Assembly: GCF_011759365.1 (NCBI RefSeq)
Contig: NZ_JAARLZ010000002.1
Span: 124,001 to 188,000 of the forward strand
Length of the DNA stretch: 64,000 nt
From: Luteibacter anthropi
GTDB lineage: Bacteria > Pseudomonadota > Gammaproteobacteria > Xanthomonadales > Rhodanobacteraceae
Direction: 5' to 3'
Shown: in pieces, positions 1-7,244 of the stretch
How positions within the stretch are numbered: position 1 is the first letter of the stretch
Layout: every line of letters begins with the position of its first letter
The notes under the pieces: generated by a model
The model's input: only the letters and a program-made list of their open reading frames with translations
Told to the model about the DNA's origin: nothing
The model's database searches: none
Made by a program: the position numbers and the translations under genes

Positions 1-944
1 GCGATGTCCTGCCATGCCGGCGCCAGTAACGCCGTGAGTGCCACGGCGCTTTCCAGTTCGTACCAGGCGTTCTTGCGCACGCAGTTGGTCAGGCGCACGT
101 GGATCGACAGCTTGAGGAAGTAGTCGAGGTCCGGGTGGTACATGGTGCGCACCGACGAGGTCGGATACATGTTGCGGCCGCGAGGCCCCAGCGGTTCGAT
201 CCAGCCCTGGGCGATGGCCTTGCGCATCGCCGGGCTCTGCAGCAGGCGCGAGGCTTCCCACGGGTGGCAGGGATAAAGGTCCGGGCCTTGCGCGGCATCT
301 TCCAGCGTCGCACGGACATCGCGTCCCTGCGCACGGAACAGGCGCGGATCGATACGGAACCAGTACAACGGCAGGCTGGCCCGTACTTCGGGCGACGCAT
401 CGAGCACGGCGGGAATGGGCAGGCCTTCGCGGCTCTTCGGCGTCGGATGTAGCGCGTGACCCCAGAGCATGCCCTGTTCGGCATCAAGCAGGGCATCGCC
501 ATGCAGCGGCGCACCGAGCGAGCGGGTCAGGATCTCCCGGGCGATCTCTACGCTGTTCATCGTCTGCCCGAGCAGTTCGGCGTTGAAGCCGCACTCAGGC
601 GCGAGGCGTTCGAGCAGGTAATGCACGGTCATCGCGGCATCGGCACAGCGCCAGGGCTCGCCGGGCGATTTCAGGTACGGTGCCGAGGCATAGTCGCAAC
701 GACCCAGACGACTGCTGCGCGAGATGCGCACGCACAGTGCATGGCCCGCGTCGGCGAAACCGATGCGCAGCAGGCGTCCTTCACCCTGCAGCAGGCCCGC
801 CGGTACATCGTGGCCGCGATAATCCAGGTCGGCCTGCCCACGCGGCAGGGCGAATTCACGCACATAGCAGTTGAGCCAGCAGGCGATCGCCTGCGATTCG
901 GCCTGGGCCTGGTGCCACTGTTCACGTATCGCTTGCGGGGACAT
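1..944 (-). CDS. pvsD: IucA/IucC-family NIS siderophore synthetase (PvsD-like), N-terminal part
   Basis: The reading frame opens at an ATG at 944 (MSPQAIREQ) and runs off the left edge without a stop, so only about 314 N-terminal residues are present. NRPS-independent siderophore synthetases condense a carboxylate such as citrate with an amine or alcohol using ATP. Visible family motifs are HALHPTPKSREG, the HPW in YPCHPWEASRL, and the PTSSVRT nucleotide-binding stretch followed by KLSIHVRLTN. The start overlaps the end of the exporter gene by 23 bases, so the two are translationally close. Position after an MFS exporter matches pvsD of the vibrioferrin operon. A PvsE-like PLP decarboxylase would be expected just outside the window. 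The family call is firm; the PvsD assignment rests on gene order. Confidence 0.88.
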   Translation of the reverse strand, partial: MSPQAIREQWHQAQAESQAIACWLNCYVREFALPRGQADLDYRGHDVPAGLLQGEGRLLRIGFADAGHALCVRISRSSRLGRCDYASAPYLKSPGEPWRCADAAMTVHYLLERLAPECGFNAELLGQTMNSVEIAREILTRSLGAPLHGDALLDAEQGMLWGHALHPTPKSREGLPIPAVLDASPEVRASLPLYWFRIDPRLFRAQGRDVRATLEDAAQGPDLYPCHPWEASRLLQSPAMRKAIAQGWIEPLGPRGRNMYPTSSVRTMYHPDLDYFLKLSIHVRLTNCVRKNAWYELESAVALTALLAPAWQDI

Positions 945-2094
945 GGAGCTGCCTCTTCTGGGGACGGAAGACATAGGCGGCGACCGCGACGGCAACCAGG
1001 CCGGCGGTCGAGGCTGCGAGGAAGGGTGCGGCGAGGCCAAGACGGGAGACCAGCGCGCCGGCCACAACGCCACCGACGGCACCGGCCCACTTGCCACAGG
1101 CATCGAACAGACCGAAGACATGGCCGGCGCGACCGCCACTGGCACGTGCGCCCAGGGCACGGTTGATGCCTCCGATGGCCAGCAACATGCCTGCGCCGTA
1201 CATACAGCGCGATGGAATGAGCCAGGCCGGGGAATCGATGGAGGCCTGGATCACGCAGGCCAGGGAAAACAGGGCAAGACCAAGCAGCAGGGGCCGCTCC
1301 GGTGCCGTCGCGCGGCTGCGCCACCATGGCAGTGCAACGAGGTACACCAGGTGCGGCAGGCTGTAGAGCAGGCCGGCGGCGCTGTCGTGGGTCACTCCCA
1401 GTTTTTCGGTGTACGGCACGAAGTAGGGAAAGGTCACCACCATCGCGAAGCAGAACAGGAACTGCACGCTGAGCAGGCCGCTCCAGTCGCGCCATGCGGC
1501 TCGTGGCGAAGCCGCTTTTGCTTCGGCAGGCGCGCTGACCTCGTCCTTCGGCAGGCACAGGGTGACGGCGAATGCAGCCAGCGGAAGCACCGCCAGATAG
1601 CGGTAAAGCTCCTGTGCGCTACCCCACGCCATCGCCACGCCAAGCAGTGCCGGTGCGCTCACCATGGCCAGCCGGGCCGAAAACTGTGTCCAGTCCAGGG
1701 CCCGGGCGAGCGAGCCCCGGCCGGGTTCTTTCGCGAACTGCGTGGACAGGTACGCATTGGCCGCGGCCAGCGAACCACCGCAGCTGCCCTGGATGACCAG
1801 GGCAACGACGAACCACGCAATGTCTGGCGCGAAGCCGGCCAGCGTAAAGCCCAGGGCCAGCCCCATCTGCGCACGCAGCAGGGAAAGCCGCCGGCCATAG
1901 CGGTCGGCGAGGCGTCCCCATGTCGTGGCAGTCAGCGCCGTGCACAGCGTAGGTAATACATAGAGCACACCGGCCAGCCAGGTCGGTGCCCCCGGCGCCA
2001 GTTCCGCCAGCACGCGAGGCATGAAGACCGGCATGCCCAGCGCGGTAAAGGCCGCGAGATAGTGCGCGACCAGCACCGGGCCGATGACCCTCAT
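922..2094 (-). CDS. pvsC: MFS exporter of the siderophore operon (PvsC-like)
   Basis: A 390-residue major facilitator with about 12 hydrophobic segments. It begins MRVIGPVLVAHYLAAF and carries the loop 2-3 signature in TTWGRLADRYGRR near residues 60-70. It lies between two NIS synthetase genes: its start overlaps the upstream synthetase by four bases (ATGA) and its end overlaps the next one by 23. In vibrioferrin and related operons this position is held by the inner-membrane exporter that secretes the finished siderophore. The function follows from family and context; the substrate is inferred. Confidence 0.85.
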   Translation of the reverse strand: MRVIGPVLVAHYLAAFTALGMPVFMPRVLAELAPGAPTWLAGVLYVLPTLCTALTATTWGRLADRYGRRLSLLRAQMGLALGFTLAGFAPDIAWFVVALVIQGSCGGSLAAANAYLSTQFAKEPGRGSLARALDWTQFSARLAMVSAPALLGVAMAWGSAQELYRYLAVLPLAAFAVTLCLPKDEVSAPAEAKAASPRAAWRDWSGLLSVQFLFCFAMVVTFPYFVPYTEKLGVTHDSAAGLLYSLPHLVYLVALPWWRSRATAPERPLLLGLALFSLACVIQASIDSPAWLIPSRCMYGAGMLLAIGGINRALGARASGGRAGHVFGLFDACGKWAGAVGGVVAGALVSRLGLAAPFLAASTAGLVAVAVAAYVFRPQKRQLHVPASDT

Positions 2095-3869
2095 CGAGGA
2101 ACCCCGCGCAGCGCCGGATCCCGCATGAAGTTCGGGCCACTCTCGCCGTAGAACTTGTTGATGTCGGACGCGCCGGTGGCCTGCTTGCTGAGCAGGCTGC
2201 CCGCACTGAGCAGGTATTTGACCGGCAGCGCGTCGGCATCGAGCAGGACGCGTGCCGGCGCGATGTCGATGCCTTCGTCCGCGAGGGATGCGAGCGTGGC
2301 CTCAATGGTGTGGACCAGTGTCGTGTAGAAGGCACTGCGCTCATCGGGCAGGTGTTCGGCCACGCCTTCAAGCACGGCCAGCAGGCACAGTTGCAGGGTG
2401 ATGGTGCAGAACATGCGGCCGAGTGCGGCATCGTTGTCGACCACGATGCGCGCATCCTGCGGCTCACCGAGCGCCTTCAGTTCGGGCAAGCGGGCATACA
2501 GGCGGCCCGGCAGCACGCGTGCCGCGTCGTTGTCCTTCATGAGCAGCGTCGGTGCGGCGCCCGGTCGATAGGACAGCACGGCATTCTGCTGGTTGGATTC
2601 CAGCGCGATGCCGTAGCGCAACCACAGGCGCAGGTGGATCTCGCACATCAGCGATACATAGCCGCGCCACCACGCATGCACGTCGCCACCGTGAAAGCGG
2701 TCGGCGACATGCAGGGCGAGCGGCCTGCCATCCGGCATCGGCGCGCAGAATGCCGCCGCCGGCAGCAGGGTTTCATCGGCGGGCACCGGATACGCCCGCA
2801 CGATGTAGGCCAGGTGACGCGCTTGCGCTACATGAGCCCCGTGGGATTCATCCACGTGGACGTAACGCCCACGAAGCCGGTCATCGCTCGTTTCGATGGT
2901 GCGCAATACGCGTTCGAACCAGTGGCCATCGTAGATGGTGGACGGCTTGATCAGGCGCAGGTTCAGCGCGCCCAGGGTGCGCATCACCAGTGGCAGCTTG
3001 ATGTGGTGGCGGGGGTGGGCCAGCGGCACGACCGTGCGTACGGAAAGCGTGGGGCGAACCGCCATGAAACGCTGTGGTGCACGCACGACGCCTTCGGGTA
3101 ATCCGAAGGTATCGAGGCGCTGCCAGGTGAGCGGATGGACGGGCAGGGCGTCATGCGTGTCCTGCATGGCTGTCGGCAGGCCCAGGTCCGTCATCGCCGG
3201 CCAGAAATCCGGCACCGGCGACGTGCGGGTGACGGCCGCACGAGGTACGGCCAGCCAGTGCAGTTCGAACGTGGGGGCGAACTCGGGCGCGAACGCCCGC
3301 AGGTCGGTCTCGCTGAAACCGGACTTGGCCCGTGCCGTCGGGTAATAAGGATGGTCGCGATGACTGGCCACCTGATCGCACAACAAGGCACGTTCGGCCG
3401 CGTCGCCGTGGGTCAGCGCACGGGCAAGCCGCAATGCGTTGGCGCCGTAGCCCTCTCGCGCGAGACGGCGATGTTCCGTCGCGCATGCCGCCTCTTCGGC
3501 GTAGTCGCGGTGCAACGTCACCGTCTCGTCGTCGAGGCCTTCCCCCAGCAGGGCCAGCCAGCGGGCAGCTTCGTCCTCATAATGCGGCGTGCCCTCTACC
3601 TCGCGAATCCATCCGTGCCCGGATACCCCGATGGACTGCATGTAATCGCGCGATTCCACCGGTAGCCAGAGTCGTCCACCGGGAAGATGATCCACCCTCC
3701 ACCAGTGCTCCGGTGCCGCATGCGGCCATGCGCGCAGTACATCGGCCGCGGGCGCGGCAAAGCCGCCCTGCGACACCAGGCCACGGAGGTTTTCACGCAG
3801 GCAGCAATCCACGATGCGGCGGACGATATAGGCCTCATCGCCCGCGTCGAACGAGGGACGGGCAGTCAT
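2091..3869 (-). CDS. pvsB: IucA/IucC-family NIS siderophore synthetase (PvsB-like)
   Basis: A full-length 592-residue NIS synthetase, the usual size for the family. Motifs in order are HPYYPTARAKSGF at about 173-185 (the HPxxKxRxG element), HPLTWQ at 245-250, SVRTV at 276-280, HIKLPL at 289-294, ESNQQN at 424-429 (the usual form is EAHxQN) and MKDND at 444-448. The last are ATP- and carboxylate-binding elements of the fold. The start overlaps the ATP-grasp gene by four bases and the end overlaps the exporter by four, so this is one tightly coupled operon. In vibrioferrin assembly the PvsB homologue works with the ATP-grasp PvsA to join alanine and the 2-oxoglutarate-derived unit; that role here is inferred. 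Confidence 0.9.
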   Translation of the reverse strand: MTARPSFDAGDEAYIVRRIVDCCLRENLRGLVSQGGFAAPAADVLRAWPHAAPEHWWRVDHLPGGRLWLPVESRDYMQSIGVSGHGWIREVEGTPHYEDEAARWLALLGEGLDDETVTLHRDYAEEAACATEHRRLAREGYGANALRLARALTHGDAAERALLCDQVASHRDHPYYPTARAKSGFSETDLRAFAPEFAPTFELHWLAVPRAAVTRTSPVPDFWPAMTDLGLPTAMQDTHDALPVHPLTWQRLDTFGLPEGVVRAPQRFMAVRPTLSVRTVVPLAHPRHHIKLPLVMRTLGALNLRLIKPSTIYDGHWFERVLRTIETSDDRLRGRYVHVDESHGAHVAQARHLAYIVRAYPVPADETLLPAAAFCAPMPDGRPLALHVADRFHGGDVHAWWRGYVSLMCEIHLRLWLRYGIALESNQQNAVLSYRPGAAPTLLMKDNDAARVLPGRLYARLPELKALGEPQDARIVVDNDAALGRMFCTITLQLCLLAVLEGVAEHLPDERSAFYTTLVHTIEATLASLADEGIDIAPARVLLDADALPVKYLLSAGSLLSKQATGASDINKFYGESGPNFMRDPALRGVPR

Positions 3870-5089
3870 GCGGCCACTCCTGGCAACTGGTCCGCCACGT
3901 CCCAGTGCAGCGGGGCATGAGCGGTTGCCAGCGCGTCCTCCAGCGAGGCGTCGTCGTCAGCCACGATATTGAGGATGCCGAGGTAATCCTTGTTGGAATG
4001 AGACAACCGGATCTCGTCACCCTGGAGACGCAGCGCGCGGTAATCGGCATGCCAGCGCTCACCCGTGGTCGGCCCGCTCTGCGGTGCCGCCACCAGCCAG
4101 CCCTCACGGGACGCCACCACATAGCGCACCAGTGCATGTGGACGTACGCGTTCCGGCAGGGCGAGGCGTTCGCCGAAATGGGGGCGGAGCAGGGTCTCGA
4201 ACCAGTGGCCGCCATGCATGCGGTCGAGCATGAATTCACGCCCGTCGCCGATGCTGCGGTAATTGATTTCCACCAGCACCGGGCCTTGCGGCGTAAGGAT
4301 GAATTCGCTGTGGCAGATACCGAAGGTGGCACCGAACGCCTTCACCTGCGCGAAGGCGGCATCGCGACCCTGCGTTACCGCCGGCCCGTTCCAGCGCGCT
4401 TCCAGTTCGATGAAGTGCGGCGGCTCGGACAAGGTGACGTCGAAGCCGCCGATGGCTTCCATCGCGTGCCCGTCGCCGAGGGTTTCCAGCGTGAACAACG
4501 GGCCTTCCATGAAGGCTTCCAGCAGCACGGTGCGACCGGGATGGCGCTGCCAGAAGGCTTTCAGGTAGCGATCCAGCGCCGCCGCGTCGGCACACAGGGC
4601 AACATCCATGCTGGCAACGCCTTCGCGCGGCTTGGCCACCACGGGCCAGGGCGTATCGAGCGGTGCCTGGGCGCCGGGCACCAGGCTGTGGAACCACGGC
4701 GTGGGCAGGCCCAGTTCGCGCAGGCGTTCGCGCGTGGCTGCCTTGTTCTTCGCCGCATAGCAGACCCGCCAGTCCTTGCCCGGCAGGCCGAAGCCTTCGG
4801 CTACCAGCGCCGTGGAGGTCTGCAGGTGGTCGCTGTTGGAGAACACGGCGGCCGGGCGGATGCCGGCGCTGCGCAAGGCATCGATGGCGGCCAGCGGATT
4901 GAACACATCGCATTCGATGATGCGTGCGGGCATGTGTTCCGGATGATCATGGAACCAGCGCAGATGGTCGTGACGATGATCCGTGAGAATCACCACGGGG
5001 TGCCCCATCCGCCGTGCGGCGGGCAGGAAGCCATCGGTGACGGCGGGGTGGCGCACATGCGCGAGGATGACGAGCGGGGACGTATCCAT
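3866..5089 (-). CDS. pvsA: ATP-grasp ligase of the siderophore operon (PvsA-like)
   Basis: A 407-residue ATP-grasp enzyme that forms acyl-phosphate-activated amide or ester bonds. The N-terminal pre-ATP-grasp part is Rossmann-like (VILAHVRHPAVTDGF). The ATP-grasp core follows: WPVVAKPREG, VLLEAFMEGPLFTLETLG, and the metal-binding stretch VLVEINYRSIGDGREF. I take the ATG at 5089 because AGGTGA lies nine bases upstream; a GTG at 5101 is the alternative. The gene overlaps the next synthetase by four bases. Position directly before two NIS genes and an MFS exporter matches pvsA of the Vibrio and Xanthomonas siderophore operons. Confidence 0.85.
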   Translation of the reverse strand: MDTSPLVILAHVRHPAVTDGFLPAARRMGHPVVILTDHRHDHLRWFHDHPEHMPARIIECDVFNPLAAIDALRSAGIRPAAVFSNSDHLQTSTALVAEGFGLPGKDWRVCYAAKNKAATRERLRELGLPTPWFHSLVPGAQAPLDTPWPVVAKPREGVASMDVALCADAAALDRYLKAFWQRHPGRTVLLEAFMEGPLFTLETLGDGHAMEAIGGFDVTLSEPPHFIELEARWNGPAVTQGRDAAFAQVKAFGATFGICHSEFILTPQGPVLVEINYRSIGDGREFMLDRMHGGHWFETLLRPHFGERLALPERVRPHALVRYVVASREGWLVAAPQSGPTTGERWHADYRALRLQGDEIRLSHSNKDYLGILNIVADDDASLEDALATAHAPLHWDVADQLPGVAA

Positions 5090-5120
5090 GACCACTTTCA
5101 CCTAGGGGGAAGAATTCGTT

Positions 5121-5855
5121 TCAGGACGCGGTGCTGTCCAGTTCGCGACGGCGCGCGCGCAGCGCGCCGAGCAGAAGGCCGCGGTCTTCGCCGGCAAGCA
5201 CCCAGCGCGGCGAGCGTGCGAACCAGTGATCGCGCTGCTGGGATGTGCGGGGATTGGGACAGAACGGTATGCCGGCGGCGTCGCAAAGCGCCGCCATGGC
5301 AAGCAGCCGGGTCCAGACGTCGGGATGCATGGCTTGTGGCCCGAGGCCCAAGTCGAGGGCGAGATCGAGCGCCCCCTCCATGATGGCGCTCACGCCCGGC
5401 ACGGCGAGGATGCCGGGCAGGGCATCGATACCGGCTAGGCTTTCGATCATCGGTACCACACGGATGCCGTCGCGTGTGCTGGCGATGTAATCGTCCAGCG
5501 AAGTCCGCCCGAAACCGGTGACGCGGCCTCCGGTGATGCCGCGACGGCCCAGCGGCGGGAAGTGCGCGGCCTCGACAGCCCGGCGCGCTTCGTCTGCCGT
5601 TTCCAGCCGGGAGATCACGATGCCTTTCGCACCGGCATCGAGCACCCGGCCGATCAGCTTGGCGTCCACCTCCGGCACACGTACCCAGGGCTCGCAACCG
5701 CCCAGTTCGCAGGCACGGATGGCGTGTTGCAGATCGTCGGGAGAGACGAGCTGATGTTCGAGGTCCAGCACCACGAAATCGAATCCGGCGGCACCGAACA
5801 TCTCGCAAAGCAGGGGGGATGGCACGGAATTGAGCAGGCCGATCAGGCTGCGCAT
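5121..5855 (-). CDS. HpcH/HpaI-type aldolase, possible SbnG-like citrate-forming enzyme
   Basis: A 244-residue class II aldolase barrel of the HpcH/HpaI/citrate lyase family. Motifs are GFDFVVLDLEHQ near residues 25-36, WVRVPEVD, the metal-binding VVPMIES, and EGALDLALDLGLG where most aldolases have a GPxDLA loop. It is the first gene of the siderophore operon, 31 bases before the ATP-grasp gene. In staphyloferrin B clusters a homologue, SbnG, makes citrate for the pathway; since vibrioferrin contains citrate, a similar local supply role is a reasonable inference. A GTG at 5861 is an alternative start; neither start has a strong ribosome binding site. Confidence 0.8.
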   Translation of the reverse strand: MRSLIGLLNSVPSPLLCEMFGAAGFDFVVLDLEHQLVSPDDLQHAIRACELGGCEPWVRVPEVDAKLIGRVLDAGAKGIVISRLETADEARRAVEAAHFPPLGRRGITGGRVTGFGRTSLDDYIASTRDGIRVVPMIESLAGIDALPGILAVPGVSAIMEGALDLALDLGLGPQAMHPDVWTRLLAMAALCDAAGIPFCPNPRTSQQRDHWFARSPRWVLAGEDRGLLLGALRARRRELDSTAS

Positions 5856-5892
5856 GGTCACGAACCGCTGGCTTTGGGGGTGGGCAGTATAT

Positions 5893-5911
5893 CTAAATGA
5901 AAATCGTTATC
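5893..5911 (-). promoter_or_regulatory. Fur box upstream of the siderophore operon
   Basis: The 19 bases CTAAATGAAAATCGTTATC match 14 of 19 positions of the classical Fur consensus GATAATGATAATCATTATC by eye. The site lies 38 bases before the aldolase start. A weak -35-like TTGGGT and -10-like GATAAC can be drawn on the minus strand with the -10 inside the box. This is the expected arrangement for iron repression of a siderophore operon. Confidence 0.75.
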
Positions 5912-5938
5912 AATTACGTGACCCGTCACCCAAAACCC

Positions 5939-5964
5939 GTAGGAGCCGACCTTGTCGGCGACCG
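5939..5964 (+). repeat. Single REP-like element (GTAGGAGC family)
   Basis: The stretch GTAGGAGCCGACCTTGTCGG followed by CGACC folds into a small hairpin (GCCGAC / GTCGGC). It shares its GTAGGAGC head and (T)CG-rich arm with the inverted pair at 22670-22755. Such elements are typical intergenic REP sequences of Pseudomonas and Xanthomonadales. It sits just upstream of the Fur-controlled promoter. Confidence 0.6.
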
Positions 5965-6044
5965 TCTGGAACGCATACCCACCCAGCCGCCGCCACGGCC
6001 AGCCCCTAAAATAAGGATTAACTATGATTTATAATCTATTAATA

Positions 6045-6677
6045 TCAAAAGATTAGTCCCTCGGATTCAATCGCCCGACGCACAGCCGACCTCTCCTTCA
6101 TCCGCCCATACCACGCAGCCAGGCGAGACAAATCATCCAGCCGCAGATCCGTCTTCACATACGTCGTCAGCCACGACGCCTGCGCCCAACCGATAAGCGA
6201 AAACAGATACGCATCGGCCACGGTGAACCGCTCGCCCATCAGCCAGTCTTTTCCATCCAGTTCCCCGTCGATCCACTCAAAACGCGCGCGCAACTTCGGC
6301 CGCGCCGTATCGACGTAGTCCCCTGCCAGCCTGGCGTAAAGCAGGGGAATGAATCCCTTGTGGATCTCGGTGGAAAGAAAGCCCAGCCATTCGACCAGCC
6401 GATAACGGGCCAGCGTGCCGTGGGCCGGTACCAGCTGCGTGTCGGGCTTCAGATCGCCCAGGTATTGCAGGATGGCGGTACCTTCCCGAAGCCGGGTTCC
6501 ATCTTCGAGCTCGATAAGAGGAACATAGCCCAAGGGATTGATAGAAAAGTAATCTTCGTCTTCGGCTGTCCGGTGCGTCTTCGGGACCATCCGCACCAGC
6601 GTGAAGTCGAGAGCCAGTTCATGCGCCACGATGTTCGGCGCCAGCGAGCATGCCGCGGGGATGTAGTAAAGCTTCAT
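6045..6677 (-). CDS. Glutathione S-transferase, beta-class (GstA-like)
   Basis: A 210-residue cytosolic glutathione S-transferase. The thioredoxin-like N-terminal domain begins MKLYYIPAACSLA, with the Cys10 typical of bacterial beta-class enzymes, then NPLGYVPLIELEDG (cis-Pro loop) and the glutathione-binding REGTAILQYL. The all-helical C-terminal domain includes RFTVADAYLFSLI. I start at the ATG at 6677 because AGGAAT precedes it and homologues begin there; an upstream in-frame start would add 18 residues without similarity. It is divergent from an HxlR-type regulator 127 bases away, which may control it. Confidence 0.9.
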   Translation of the reverse strand: MKLYYIPAACSLAPNIVAHELALDFTLVRMVPKTHRTAEDEDYFSINPLGYVPLIELEDGTRLREGTAILQYLGDLKPDTQLVPAHGTLARYRLVEWLGFLSTEIHKGFIPLLYARLAGDYVDTARPKLRARFEWIDGELDGKDWLMGERFTVADAYLFSLIGWAQASWLTTYVKTDLRLDDLSRLAAWYGRMKERSAVRRAIESEGLIF

Positions 6678-6804
6678 CCGGTATTCCTGTCGTCGTCCGG
6701 TCAAGCACCGGCGACGTGGCATTCTAGGCACGCGGGCTAAATAAGGAAGAAGGCACTAAAATGTCGTGCAGGTACATTTTTTATACCGCCGCCAGGGAAT
6801 TCCC

Positions 6805-7143
6805 ATGAAAGACAGCGTGACGGGATGTTCCGTCGAGGAGTCGATGCGCCTGCTCGGTGGTCGCTGGCGATTGCTCATCGTGTCTTTCCTTCTCGACGGT
6901 CCGCGTCGCTTCAACGAATTGCGCAGGATGCTGCCCGGCATCTCGCAACGTATGCTCACGCTCGATCTGCGCGCCCTTGAAGAGGCAGGGCTCATCAGTC
7001 GTACGGTGTTCGCGACCGTGCCGGCGCGCGTCGATTACCAGCTGACGGAAGACGGCCTGCGCCTGCTGCCGGTGGTCGATGCCATGAAGGGGTTTGGCAT
7101 GTGGCTCAAACAACGCAACGCGGATGAATCAGTCAATCCGTGA
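6805..7143 (+). CDS. HxlR-family winged-helix regulator
   Basis: A 112-residue HxlR/DUF24-type winged-helix DNA-binding protein. It has the family pattern CSVEESMRLLGGRWRLLIV, with a Cys near residue 7 that in many HxlR proteins senses reactive electrophiles or oxidants. It then shows RFNELRRMLPGISQRMLTLDLRALEEAGLI (helix-turn-helix and wing). The start at 6805 follows AGGGA. Divergence from the glutathione S-transferase gene suggests control of that gene in response to electrophilic stress, which is inference. Confidence 0.88.
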   Translation: MKDSVTGCSVEESMRLLGGRWRLLIVSFLLDGPRRFNELRRMLPGISQRMLTLDLRALEEAGLISRTVFATVPARVDYQLTEDGLRLLPVVDAMKGFGMWLKQRNADESVNP

Positions 7144-7244
7144 ACCATGCACGGGTCGCTGAATACGTTTGTCATGGACGCTCAGCACAATGAGCCGCGC
7201 TCCAGGCCAGGTGGCCTGACCCCAGACCTTCATCAAGGACTCTC

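Noticed and set aside
671..1558. Long antisense and alternate-frame open frames across the siderophore operon
   Set aside because: They mirror the codon structure of the pvs genes, have arginine/proline-rich low-information translations and no ribosome binding sites.
7165..7185. Possible Pho box (CTGAATACGTTTGTCAT) before the phospholipase C gene
   Set aside because: The two half-repeats are one base too close and only the second resembles CTGTCAT, so it is not supportable.
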